This document shows, in pieces, positions 11,583 to 23,292 of a DNA stretch of 64,000 bases. Within the stretch, counting starts at the first letter, position 1, and each line of letters opens with the position of its first letter. The notes beneath the pieces are model-generated. The model was not told where the DNA came from and ran no database searches. It saw only the letters and a program-made list of their open reading frames with translations. The stretch is from Omphalotus guepiniiformis (lineage: Eukaryota; Basidiomycota; Agaricomycetes; Agaricales; Omphalotaceae), in the NCBI GenBank assembly GCA_028554645.1, contig JAQOOI010000051.1, positions 124,001 to 188,000 of the forward strand. Direction: 5' to 3'. Both the position numbers and the translations under genes were made by a program.

Positions 11583-12020
11583 AGCGAAAGCTTCGGCAGC
11601 CTTTGAAATCGCAAAATGCTCAAGGACACAAGTTTCTCTGAAGTAACGTGCCAGACATTCCAGCCTGTGTGAACAATCTCGCTTTGTGCCCCACCATCGT
11701 GTAGAAATCAGCAAAGCTTCGGCAGAATCTCCTTTGAAATCGCAAAAGGCTCAAGGGCAGGATCAGTTTTAAAATAACGTGCTGAACATTCCAGCCTTTG
11801 TGAACAATCTCGCTTTGTGCCACACCATCGTGTAGAAAGGCCGCGAGTCCAAATGGTGACCTTTCAGCAAAGCTTCGGCAGAATCTCCTTTGAAATCGCA
11901 AAAGGCTCAAGGGCAGAATCATTTTTAAAGTAACGTGCTGAACATTCCAGCCTTTGTGAACAATCTCGCTTTGTGCCACACCATCGTGTAGAAAAGCCGC
12001 GAGTCCAAATGGTGACCTTT
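11583..12020. repeat. 156-bp tandem repeat array (2 full units plus a shorter one)
   Basis: Units starting CAGCAAAGCTTCGGCAG lie at 11709 and 11865, and the next boundary is at 12021, exactly 156 bp apart; a shorter diverged unit covers 11583-11708. Because 156 is divisible by three, the minus strand stays open and repeats a 52-residue block (GLAAFLHDGVAQSEIVHKGW and so on). No family was recognised for that peptide. Confidence 0.85.
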
Positions 12021-12123
12021 CAGCAATCCTGCAGTCCTTCTTTTCCTCCTCAGGCATCCGATTAGAGCAGTGAGTTTTCAGTTGGACATTTTCATTCGAG
12101 AGTACTTCGCTCACCCATAGTCA

Positions 12124-13205
12124 GTGTGCGCATCATCCAACTCTCCTGAATCACCCTCCCTAGACCATGAATCGCGCCCTGGTTCTCCGGAAATATCTTG
12201 GGAGACTTCATCTTATGCGTCGCACGATTCTCCTCAACCGCCCTCCCTAGACCATGGATCGCGCCCTGGTTCTCCGATGATATCTTGGGAGACCTTTCTG
12301 GAAAGACGACGGATTCACCTTTCTCCTCCTCCCTCTCCATTGTCTTGGGACCATTCTCCTCCCTCTTCCTTGTCTTCGCCTTTCCTTCTGAATTTTAGTA
12401 CTAGATACCAGAACTCCAGTAACACCTCCTCGCGGGACTCTATCTTCTCATATCCTTCCGCTCTTGAGAGTGACTTTCAGTCCAGTGGTGCCGGAGATCA
12501 AGCCAGCGATCACAACGCTCGCCTCTCTGGGTTTTCGAGTTGTGTCAGAGATCAAGCCGGTGATTACAACGCTAGCCTCTCTGACTTTTCGACAGACTCC
12601 TCTGTCATTCCTACACCCTCGTTTTCGACTACCGAGATCTTTATTTCTGGCTATATCGAGGCCGCGTATGCGTCAGCAAGGAACCTTCCCGCAAAAATGA
12701 TGGTAGTGCGCTACTCTCCAACTTTAGGTATGTGTCTATATCCTTCCGTGCAAATGTACGATCCTGAATATTGACTTCTCTAGGTTGGGTCTTCATAGGC
12801 CTGCTTGGCTCCGAGTCCCCGCTTATTGTTCTCCCGCTGCAATGTGGCAAGTTCAATCATGTTCGTGTTTCGTGCTTAGTGGTCTGTTTTATGCTAAAGT
12901 TCAAGTCCCAGGCTTTCCTTGAGTATGAATTGAAAAGAGAAATCTTTGAAATCCACCAAATCTCGGGCGCCGCCATGCTCGTCGAGACGCACCTGAGAGT
13001 GTCATTCACAGGCAATTCTGAGTTCTGGCGGTTCCACAGAGCTGTTACCGGCGATGCCAGCGACACAACCACCAGCAGTGCCAGCGACACAGATACCAGC
13101 GGCGCCAGTGACACAGCTTTCCCAGTATTAGACCATGAATACTGGGGGTTGCTTTCCGCTGCTTTTCGGAGAGTTGGTGGTTCTGACTTCCCATTCAATG
13201 GATAG
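12124..13205 (+). CDS. Ser/Pro-rich protein with internal repeats, unknown function
   Basis: Two exons, 12124-12727 and 12784-13205, join in frame across a 56-bp GTATGT..CTAG intron (PTL|GWVFIGLLG) to about 341 aa. The N-terminal third repeats SPSLDHESRPGSPEISWET twice (a 78-bp DNA repeat), followed by a repeated DQASDHNARLSGFS unit and a C-terminal SDT-rich tract (ASDTTTSSASDTDTSGASDT). A hydrophobic patch follows the intron. The gene begins about 100 bp after the 156-bp array. No known domain was recognised; the repetitive low-complexity makeup suggests a disordered protein. Start and a possible second intron near 12860 are uncertain. Confidence 0.5.
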
Positions 13206-14199
13206 ATATTTCATTCTTTCCCGGTACATAATGTGGTAGTATACATTGAAAATGAATATTCTTTCAATCAATGGGTTCAAAATGAATACTTGGTGTGTAT
13301 AATTGTGTGTGGGTGTTATACTGCGATTATACCGTCACACTACTTTATACCAGCCACGCAAATCATACCTTCGGGAATTTGCTGATGCTTCCGATCAGTA
13401 AAATCCTCTATTAGTGGCGAACATCTGTGCATCACCCGCGTAAACAACCATGGTATGTAGCACCAACACACACCATCAGGGGGTTGCGGTTTATGCGCCG
13501 CTGGAGAATTCTCTCGCCGCAGATGCTGGTTAGTCGAAATTGGACATTTAATTCTAACCTTGTGGTTTGACGGTCTTTTGGCCTACTGACGGAGACTATT
13601 TCTGGTTGCCGCGACTTGTGACCACACCTCTCAGCGAGAGAAGACGGTTTCAGAACTGGACATGTTGTTGACATGCTGTTGGGAACCGACCGCAACGATC
13701 CCTCTGTCGATTCACGAGCGCTGGACTTTACAAATACCTAGGAACCTGACTTAAAAGTGGTGCAGGAAGCTCGAAAAGAAACACACCTCAATCTTACAGA
13801 TTCCTTTCTCTTCTCTTCTTGCTGTGTACTCTCGCACCGTACCGCTATCAGCCGACGCTCAAACATATACCATTCTGGGATGACAACAAGAACCGACGAG
13901 CTACTCGAACGTGGCGATGGGGAGGTGGTCTGCATTGGAATACGCCGTCAGTCATACTGAGCGTTCAAAGACAGGTCTCACTAATTTAAATAATATGGTC
14001 GAAACTAGTGATGAAAACCTAGAAGAAAATATTGCATACCTTAGTCCTCCAGTCTTCAATTGAATTTCGCCAACGCTTATTGTTCATCATCTGATTCATT
14101 GTTCACAACCTAAGAAAAACCCCTAGCATGAAAAACACCCGCGGACCCTTCGTACCAGATATAAACCCGACACCCGACATGAGGACGCGTTCAAATACC
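13206..14199. other. Intergenic, nothing recognised
   Basis: Short ORFs on both strands without domains or matching splice sites. No repeats shared with the rest of the window were noticed. Confidence 0.3.
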
Positions 14200-15310
14200 A
14201 CACAAACGACTCACTGCCGCTCTCGACGCAGTACCGCCCAACTCCCATGTTTGCAAGCCACGCCCAGTTGCACAGGCTTCCGTGACAAAGTCAGTGAGCG
14301 CGCCTGATGCAAGACCAGGACTGCGCCACCAATACAATCCTTGCTAACTTGCTACTTGCAAAATGACTATCCGAGCAAGAGTGTCTGAAATTGCTATTTC
14401 TGCTTTTTTCAAGCCGCCTGAACCCTTAAGAGTTGGCTGACAATCGTCGACTGAATATCCATACGTTTTGGATGTGTAGATCTAGCCTGCCGTGGATGGC
14501 AAAAGGTGCGTGTGACCAGTAGAGCACGTATTGGTGCTAGTGCGTAGAGACCGAAGATGCGCCCTCCTTCAATGAAGATATCGCAGACGTGCACGACTCC
14601 CCGACTCGCTCTACCCGATGGCCAAAGATTGACCTTCGAAGACTTCGAGCAAGACTTGCGACCAGCGCCATCGAGCCTAGGGACCTCAACGTCCACGAAG
14701 ACAAATGGGGAGGCGAGCAAGAACCGGCGGACGACAAGGAGGCTGCAAGGATCTTGAGCGCCAGTAACCGTTGCAAACTAGCAAAACATGAGAAAGGCAC
14801 AAAGCTAGGAGGTAAAGCAGAAGCTGTGAGGCGCAAATGATCAGTTCAAGATGTATCAACAATGCAGCGCCGTTCAGCTCACTCTTCCCGGCATGCCAGA
14901 GCGCAAAGCTTGCCCCAGGTTCATCGACCGACCCGCTGTTTGATTCTCCAACTCTTCCAGCCCCTGAATTGATGCAATATCTAAATTTCGAGCGCTTCCA
15001 GGCCGTATAATCGTGAGGTCTGTGATTCTGCTGTGATCCACGATCCGCGCCAGAATGAGCATTTGTACCGGTTATGTAGCCTGGTGACCAAGCTCTCTAA
15101 CTTGTTGACAAGTCAAGGTTACGAGGTTCTGCCCTTTGGCAGCTAGCTGACTTTAGTCAAAACCTCTCAAAGAGATAGGTCACCGGTCTACCGGTTGTTC
15201 TAAGAGCTTCGTTTCCTACCAATATTGATGTTTCTCTAAAGCACAGGAAACCGGGCGGGTTGCATCACTTAGAGCCATGTGCGAGCAGGCAACGCTGCAT
15301 AAACAGTATC
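14200..15310. repeat. Diverged copy of the membrane-protein/B-repeat mosaic
   Basis: Shares the order of the B repeats (TCGACTGAATATCCATACGTTTTGG, the CGCTCTACCCGATGGCC box, AAATGATCAGTTCAAGATGTATCA, GCGAGCAGGCAACGCTG) but is clearly more diverged. On the minus strand AEIAISDTLARIVILQVAS and LAPIRALLVTRTFCHP are remnants of the 392-aa family (cf. AEMATSDLITLVRLSQLTS). All frames are broken. Confidence 0.6.
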
Positions 15311-17100
15311 AATATTACTATAAGTGATAGAGCATGCAGGTCACGCTCAATGACATTAGCGGGTCCGTATCACTTCTCACTCTCAGTATTTTCAACGGTT
15401 TGGGTCCTGGTCGGGTCGGCTTGTCCAGTGGGTCCAGTAGCCAGGTGGCTGCAATTAGCATTAAGGTCCGGAATACGAGATCTACTCTATTATATGAATC
15501 ACTGCCAGTCGCCGCTAGCATCTCCAGCGCCCGCCAAAAAACTCTTATACTTGCCTACGGGTGCCAGGCTGTGCTAGTGCCATTCGGAACCTCCGTCCGG
15601 GGCCTCTTTGCCACAGCCGGCTCCAAATCACTGTAAGTACCATCTTGAGGATCTTCGTCAACGCGGCGACGCTTACCACTGGCTCGTTCAGTGGCGCCAC
15701 CATCGCCATGACTGTCGTCGGTTGGCCTGAAACGGTTTCATTTTATGGAAGAAGCATCTTGAATCAAGTGCAAACTCACTCGTAAATGTGATTCTCTATC
15801 CACTCGTAGTCAGTACAATTCTGAGGAAAACAGCAGGAAGAACAAGAGCTCACGAGCCAGCCTCAGACTGAGCGTTGGGACGTCATCTACCGGAGTAGAC
15901 TGAGTCTTAAGGTAATGACCAATCAACGACACGGGACTAGCGACAAGTTAGACTCGGCATATGAACAAAGAAAGTAATGCTCACTTTTGTCCATCAACTT
16001 GCAAAAGGTACTCGACCCCTTCATCGAGAATGACGTTGACCATGGCAAACTCGATCTGCATGTAAACGCTCAAAATTGGCATGATAAGAAGTAGGTGAAT
16101 GAAACTTGCAATGCCTGGTCTGAGGGCACATATGAACCCAACATCAGGGTTCGGATGAGATGGATTTTGGGAGACCGTAATTACGGAGGGGGTATATGGG
16201 TCTTTGATGTTGGCAATGCAAACATTTGTGAGGTGCAGGCACCTAGGGGGCTTTAACGCGATAGAAGTATCAGGGGAGACGTGAGCAGTCCTATGATCTT
16301 ATTAGCTAGCTTGAGCGAAGGAGGTGTATTATGTTACTAACCAGAAACTCATGACCACAGGAATTTGAACGTAGTTAAGAAAAGAAGGTGAGCAGGTGCG
16401 ACTTTTGAAACGAGACGCAGACTTCATTTATGCAAGTGGTCGATAACAAAGGACAAAGGACAAAGAAAAGGAATGGAAATATGGAAAACGTGTATATGGT
16501 GTCACTGTCACTGTCACTGTCACCTCCCAGTACACACACTCTGCGCATCCCTAAAAAGTTCTAGGCTTTTGAATGTACCATGCCACAAGAATAGGTTTGC
16601 TGCAATTATATGTGAATGGCCCGCTACTTCTTTTGATGCCTTTCTCGGGGAATTAGAGATCTTGCAGGAACTCCGAAAGCATGCACAGCGGCAGCAATCA
16701 TGACAGGCTCGTATTTCGACAGAGCTCAGCGATGAGACCTAATTAAGTTGTATTGTCGGTACCGGGCCATCGTCGTTGAAAGGTGATGATTCGTCATTGC
16801 GAGCGAATCCGCTGTATTGTCGGGAAGGCCGCGCGCAAACCTGTCCCGAAGGTTGGCGCGGGCAAGCGTTGCCAGATATTTGGTATGGTAAGCGTCTTTC
16901 GCGACGCGTGGGGAGCATGTCCAACCGCAACGAAAGGTCGCCGACATTCAATGTGATATACAACGATGGCCATTCGCGACTCGCTTTTTCCAGCAAAGAG
17001 CGGCACATATCGAGCGTGCGGTGAGGACGAGGCGCAATACTTCAGACTCCCTCACTGATACTAACAAATTTAGTTCCCCGTGTTTTTTTCTTCATCACTC
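15311..17100. other. Unassigned region with possible exons of an unrecognised gene
   Basis: Plus-strand frames at 15334-15785 encode LTTGSFSGATIAMTVVGWPE, and the minus strand at about 16260-15985 encodes a hydrophobic stretch ending in a GTGAGC donor (LLIMPILSVYMQIEFAMV). They may be exons of membrane proteins, but no model could be closed. A CACTGT hexamer repeat lies at 16500-16523. 16920-16960 shares CAACGAAAGGTCGCCG with 58421-58440. Confidence 0.3.
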
Positions 17101-17129
17101 TTCACCCTTTCGCCCCTTCTGGCCACCAG

Positions 17130-18690
17130 CATCATCAGTGGCGTCGGCATGTCCACCTGTCGCGAGCCCAACGCCTCGAGGTATAAACTCAGGTTTGGGT
17201 TCCTTTCCTACTAATCCTTGGGACTGGTGAGCGTTTCTTGTCGAGTACGTGATGCTGTCAGGCAGAGAAGTAATGATTATCATCAACGAGTAGCCCTGTA
17301 ACCCTGAGACGCCGCCTGAAATCACCGTAAACGGAAGTAAGAGTTGTTGTACACTCGTCGACGGAGTATCCATACGTTTGAATGTGGAGATCCAGCGTGG
17401 TGGGATGGCAAAGGGTGCGCATGACCGGTAGAGCACGTAGTGTCGCTAAGGCAGATGGAAAAGCAGCTAGAGACCGAAGACGCTCACAACCCGCCGTCCG
17501 ACCCGCTCTACCCGATGGCTAAGAAGACCTTCGGTATGACTGCAAGTTCTGAGATCATCCAGAGTGGGACGTGAGCTATGAGCACGGAATATTAAAAACC
17601 ATGAACTCATCCCAATCAGCAAAGAATATGAACATCCTGCCGTGAAAAGGACAACAGCAGGAAGAGCCTTCGCACTCCCCAAGACGAAATGCACGATCTA
17701 TGGGGACGAAGGATAGAGCGCTAATCGGTAGAGATAGAGTCGAAGAGGAAGAGGAAGAGAGTCCAAGTGCCATTCTGAAGAATAGCGGCTGTGGGGCTCG
17801 AACCTAATTGAATAGAACGCAAAGCGGGTTTTTCTGCAAATTCAAAGTCATGAGACTCAAGTCCACCAAATGAATGCTAATGCCACGTACCACTGAGCCT
17901 TCTACTTCCTTACAAGCCACGTCCATGGCGATGCAAAAGCAGCTAGAGACCGAAGACGCGCACAACCCGCCGTCCGACCCACTCGATGCAAAAGCAGCTA
18001 GAGACCGAAGACGCGCACAACCCGCCGTCCGACCCACTCTCCCCGATAGCCAAGAGACTGGCCTTCGAGCAAGGCTTGTGACCCGCGCAATCGAGCCTAG
18101 AGACCTCAATTTCCACGAGGACAGTCGGGGAGGCGAGCAAGAACCAGCAGACGAGAAGAAGGCTGCGAGGAATTTATGCGCCAGAAACCGTTGCAAATTG
18201 TCAAAAAAAGGATCAAGGTAGGAGCTAAAGAAGAAGCTGTCTGAGGCGCAAATGATCAGTTCAAGATGTATCAGCAACGCTGTGCCGTTCAGCTCACTCT
18301 TCTCAGCATGCCAGAGCGCAAACAAGTCGCCCCAGGCGCATCAATCCGGTCTTGGTGGCCAATACAGCCCCCTTCAATCTCCTCTTCCAACTCTTCCAGT
18401 CCTGAATCGATGCAATTATATTTGATATCCTGCTGTGATCCGCGTCAGTTTTCCATGAGCTTTAGAACATATCATAGAAAATGAGAATTTTTACCGTTTA
18501 TTCTACCCCAGCCTCGTTCCCTACCATTATTGATGTTTCTCGTGGTATAAAGCACAGAGACCGGGCGGGTTGAATAACTTAGATCCATGTGCGAGCAGGC
18601 AACGCTGGCATAGTATGTGGTAGTGAATGATTAAGAGCGAAAATGTGCCGTGAGTTATGCATGGCGACTGGAGGTCCGGGACGTCTCACG
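17130..18690. repeat. Mosaic repeat B, copy 4 (rearranged)
   Basis: Assembled from pieces in a new order: 17136-17285 matches about 9304-9450, 17284-17520 matches about 9590-9820, 17520-17930 matches about 8365-8870, and 17931-18690 matches about 9750-10460. At 17931-18041 a 55-bp unit (GATGCAAAAGCAGCTAGAGA...) is present twice in tandem. The fused frames are non-functional remnants of the 392-aa membrane-protein family. Confidence 0.75.
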
Positions 18691-19793
18691 CACGCTCCCT
18701 TGGTAGCAAAAGGGACGCGCTCTCGATTTACCCGACCCGATCAGGATGTGCTTGAGATCCTCAGATTACAACTGCATTAGGAGGATGATTTTCTGTGTAA
18801 GACTCGGGTAAGAATTTCAGAAAGACAAAGCCGAGAAATTTAAGTAATGGCGTACCAAAGAGCATCTACTATACATCCTCACAAACAGAAAGCAAGACAT
18901 TACGGCCTTGACGCGCTTTCTCAACAGTACACGTTGGCTAAACTCCACATACGGTGAGCACGAATAGTAACACTCTGCTCTCCCAGAGATCACCACTCTC
19001 GATGAATACACCCACAACTCTGCGCCAACATTTTAACCAATTCTCCCCGTACCTCTCCCTTCTTCAAGGGACAATGCTCGTTCACCACCCAATCATCTCA
19101 ACACGAGTACTCTAATTTCCAAGTGGCCGCGAAAAACGGATTAAGGATAATCCGGATCGTCGGGGGACGTAGTTCGTCGGCGAGGCTTTTGGTAACTGGG
19201 GCGTCTGCGTAATGCTTCGAATACGTGCTAGCCCATACCTGTCATAAGCTAGCCTCAACAGCCAACGTGGGTGATGATTTGTCGTCCAGACGGTGATTGT
19301 ACGGGAGGGTGCGAAGGGGGTATCCATAGTTCCGGAAGGGAGAGGGAGGGTGGTTGTCAATGGTGGCGATGTCGGCAGTGGGTGTTGAACGTTGAGGGGG
19401 GGAAAGAGTTCTGCAAAAGTTCACGCTCGATCTCTGCTTTCCTTGTGTAAGAGTAAGATCTTCAATGACATGAGGCTTGAAGCTTGAAGCTTGAAACCTT
19501 GAGGATCTGCGGAAAGAAATCGACAGCCTTTTTACAAATATCCTTGACGGACACCTGTTCTCGGACAGGGTATTTGCGGCCGAAGGGCGAGAAGTCGAAA
19601 TTGGGAAAGGAAATGAAATCATCCTTGTATAAGATACAGCTACTCAAGCATATATAAGCTTCAATACATCAAATTCAATCCATACAAAGTTTTTGTGTTG
19701 TCCGTTGCTGCTGGAAAAGTGTTGAAAGTAAGACTTGGAGAATATAAAGGACGGATAAGGCTAACGGACAAGGAGAATACATACTACTATTCA
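18691..19793. other. Intergenic, no supported gene
   Basis: Minus-strand ORFs at 19112-19622 have no recognised domain. The palindromic run GCTTGAAGCTTGAAGCTTGAA lies near 19474-19494. Confidence 0.3.
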
Positions 19794-20489
19794 CTATTTT
19801 TCCGAGCCTTCTCTATCATCATTGTCAGTGTCTGTCAAGACATCTTCTCTTAAGTTCTCTGGACCAAAAATCTGTATTTCAAGCTTATTGCGCCGGTTGG
19901 TTTCCGATTGATGAGTTCTTGCGAGTGGTGGGATGCGGATCGTTAGTCCAGTGCTAATGGGCTTATGGGGAGAACTAATTGTCAATAGAGACTCAGAAAA
20001 GCAGTAAAGCTAAAGTCTACCTTTGCCAATTTTTTGTGTTCCGTTACTTTTGAACTCCAATACTTTCTGAGTAAATCTGGACATTTCAAGTAAGAGGCGG
20101 GTTCCCATCTGCACGTACCACCATAACCACCATGAGCTGTGGGTCGTTGTTTCAGAGGCCGGTCGGACTCAGACTTACGAATTGTCAGATGCCGGATAGC
20201 CTTTCCACTGCATGGTGTTCAATGTAAGTGAGTGTCTGAAACTTGAATGCGAGAACAAATAGTACTTTTATCAAATACTCCTGTGAACGCATATTAGCAC
20301 TATCAAAACACTGAGCGATCACTGAAGCACTGATAACTTACTGGCTCACCCTTCAAATTTCGATCGTCTAGAATTTTTTCTGTAAGTAACGAGATAATAG
20401 TCAGATGCGAGTAGTAGGGACATGAAATAAAGCCACGGACCAACCTCCCAGAACTCGACGCCATTCATGTAATACCGTGCCTTTGGCAT
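19794..20489 (-). CDS. Chromodomain protein
   Basis: Exons on the minus strand, 20489-20441, 20379-20342, 20266-20280 (a 15-nt microexon), 20207-20179 and 20108-20021, join in phase to MPKARYYMNGVEFWEVEKIL, DDRNLKGEPEYLIKWKGYPA, SDNSWEPASYLKCPDLLRKY. This is a canonical chromodomain, residues about 13-62, with the aromatic-cage positions visible (the F/W before EVEKIL, WKGY, and W of SWEP). Chromodomains bind methyl-lysine histone tails. The last exon, ending at 19794, reads GPENLREDVLTDTDNDDREG and is acidic; its acceptor is uncertain. Introns distinguish it from the chromodomain of retrotransposon integrases. Confidence 0.75.
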
Positions 20490-22090
20490 GACTTTCTCGG
20501 GGTTCTAAGTTTGCTTCGAAGATTGAACGAGGCGATTCAAATTGGGAAGAGAGCCACCTTACAGCTTAGATAAGCCGCGTGATGAGTTGCCTTTCCCACA
20601 CCTCTCCCAGCTTTCCGTGATTCTCATCTACAGCAGTGGTCGGCCGCAGCAGCAGCCTCAGCATAGCAGAAATACATCACCGACACGGTGACGCACCACT
20701 CGTTTTTTCTTTAACCCACCAGTCCCTTCCTTTTCAATGCATGTAAGTTGATTATGCAGTCTTAAGAGTAATTAACATCGCAGCCTATTTTTTTTCGATA
20801 AATGCAATAGATTACAGATCGCGATGCACCTTTTAGCAATGCGCGCAGACTGAGACAGCGTCGCAGCTAAATTACCCGCGAGCATTAGTAAGGGTGAGTA
20901 ATCGTTCCGATCGCGGACATGGGCGCTACCACGAACGCTGCACTAGTATGGACACAAGCATCAAGAGACGGGGATGCAGTTGAATTCATGATAGTGTGAG
21001 GAGCGCCGGAGTGAGCTAGAGTATAATCATCAATGTGCTCAATTTGTCCATGCGCCTCAAAATGACATTGAATCGCTCGACTATTACTTTGATTCTGCAA
21101 AAATATAATGTCTTGATCAGATCTAGGACATAAAAGTACTAAGCATTCATAGTTCGTACGATTAAGGTTCGACTTGAAACTCGATTCACAGTGCTGGTGT
21201 TTAACACACGAGCAGAATGCTCCCCACTTCGAGCCGAACATTCACGACTAGATGACACATTGTTGACAGAGTACCGTTGAAGTGTTTTGAACTGTTCATC
21301 AGTCTTAGGAGTGAAAGCCCTGCAATAATCATTAGACCTGACAATGCACCGCAAAGGCAAAAGGAAGATAATGGAGGGCCGCAAGCCGCTCAACGCAGAG
21401 TAGGTAGTACCTTCGTCGCTGAGACTAATATCCTGACAGATTGAGGTTGACGAACGACTTGAGAATGGTATCTTTCGACGGGACGGACTTCTTAGTTTGT
21501 GGAGTTTCAATCATTGTTCAACTGGCTGGCTACCCTTTGCAGAAGAAACTGCCATGAATCGTAGTGTGGGGAACGTTCGGAAATGCACAGTTTGACAGAT
21601 CATGAGACACACCCAGCCGGCTTATATCGGCCCGGAGAACACTTCTACTCTGCGCTGTGTGTAGTTCTTGTTTCTTGCTTCGTGCATGAGTCTGGGTTCG
21701 AGTCTAAGTGAGACACGGCCTCCCCCGCTCCGAGACACGCCTCCCCCGCTGCGGACTTCTGCGTTTTATCTCTTCGAAGGGCTCCGTGCAGGAAGCTCCT
21801 CCTGGGACCACTCATGGCACGTCTGTGCATCTCGAGCACGAAGCTAGAGTATGGTTGGTCTCGAGAGCTATAGCAGGGAATCATAGCGCTCACCCGCTAC
21901 TGAAGAAGCCATATGAATGCTGCCCTGGTACACCATTCGATAAAACCACTAGTTTCCTAATGTTGTCTGCGAGGCTCTCTAGTGTATTGATAACAAGTGT
22001 TGCGTGCGCAGGTCTTCGATGTTCTGTAGAGTGTCCACGGAACTCCTCTCCTGCTGCGCTGCTTTATGCATTCAAGCGAGGGCAAAGCGG
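20490..22090. other. Unassigned region left of the inverted repeat
   Basis: A short minus-strand frame (from about 21512) begins MIETPQTKKSVPSKDTILKS and runs for about 29 codons; it may be the first exon of a small gene but could not be extended. Otherwise no gene was recognised. Confidence 0.3.
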
Positions 22091-22724
22091 CCTGTGTGTC
22101 TTCTTTCTATTGTGTGCTATCAGTACTAGAAATGCACTGGAAAGAAGCTGCACTCACTCGAACGTTCCTTCGAACCGCTACGTTTCTTTGCACACCATCT
22201 ATCCACTCCGCGATGCTCTTGAGTGGGCAAAAGTTTCGAATGACGATGAAAAGATATTCTCCCGTGGTCTCGTGTACGAAAATCCTGCTTTCTTCGGGAG
22301 GCAGATCGAAAGCCAATTGCGACAAATCGACTTTGTGCACTGGAGGGCGTTTCAGCCTGGCATCCGCCTGCTTGCCATTGGCCAAATGGTCTTCCCAGAG
22401 CGCCGCGATCTCGTCGGTTTCGTAAATCCAGTTTCCCAGCGCAGGATAGGGCTCAACAGGAAAAGTGATGGAGGAAATGGGAATGTTCTTGAGCGAGTCT
22501 GAAATTCGCTGATTATCCCGACGATTGTTCGGATTAAGACCCAGTTTGCGAACGAGATCTCGTTTAAGCTGCTGCAGTTGCTTTGCACGCTTGCGGCGCT
22601 CGTCCAAACAAGTCTGTATCAGAGGGGGTAAAGACGATTGCCTCCCGCACCAGGAGAGATAGTCTCTGAGGGCGTGTTCAAACAGTGGTGCTTGCGAATA
22701 GAATGGCGCCCAGTTAAAATCGGT
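22091..22724 (-). pseudogene. Truncated 5' copy of the DSBH (2OG-dioxygenase-like) gene
   Basis: The minus strand encodes the same first exon as the gene at 51479 (DERRKRAKQLQQLKRDLVRK, VHKVDLSQLAFDLPPEESRI) and ends in the first intron, where homology stops. It therefore lacks the catalytic-core region completely. A one-codon difference (DGVQRN against DGVVQRN) and a few substitutions separate the copies. Confidence 0.8.
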
Positions 22725-23188
22725 CTGGCAAGAGCAAAACGCATCTCTTCAGCTTCTTCACTCTCATCTGCGAGTGACGCAGTAAAGAGATTAAACACAG
22801 TCGCGCGATTTTCGATAACTGACTTTCGAGTCATTGAGAGAAGTAGCAACTTGAAAATCATAATGAGTCATCACTATAAGGAGTGAGATTAGTCAGATGA
22901 CCCCAACCAATGTTTCAACTTAACTCTGTGAAGCAAGAATGCACTGGATTTTGTACTCGTGGCATTGGCAGTCTAGTTCGGCGGCTCGTCTCGGGCTTGA
23001 GGGCTACTCGTTGGACTTAGAAGACGTGTCGCGATGCAGGTCGAGCGGTGTTTTTGCGAAGTGTTGCATGAGTCGAAGATGATAGGCACTCGGATTGCCA
23101 GGTGCGCTTCGTTATATTGGGGTGCTTTTAGTTTGTCACTGATAAGTCACAGTGTCCCAGAAAGGTCGGGCATGCTAGCATGATTTAA

Positions 23189-23228
23189 AGGGCCCAAACT
23201 CGAGTTGATACCTCGAGTCGCTGGGCTC
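23189..23228. repeat. CTCGAG paired motif
   Basis: GGGCCCAAACTCGAGTTGAT followed by ACCTCGAGTCGCTGGGCTC: two CTCGAG cores about 10 bp apart flanked by GGGCCC/GGGCTC arms. Variants occur at 9271, 9338, 10891, 10985, 17165, 33881, 33945, 35620, 35705, 50984, 61696 and 61765, usually inside the repeat mosaic. Confidence 0.6.
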
Positions 23229-23292
23229 AGGATAGGTCTGCCGAAGCAAACCTCCGCCTAATTTGCCACCTCTTTGAGCAATCGACCGCAAT

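Noticed and set aside
11003..11641. 212-codon plus-strand ORF
   Set aside because: It spans a microsatellite and repeat-derived DNA, has no domain and shows no conservation in the sister repeat.
21690..21712. GGGTTCGAGTCT, tRNA T-loop-like
   Set aside because: The upstream 70 bases do not fold into a cloverleaf.
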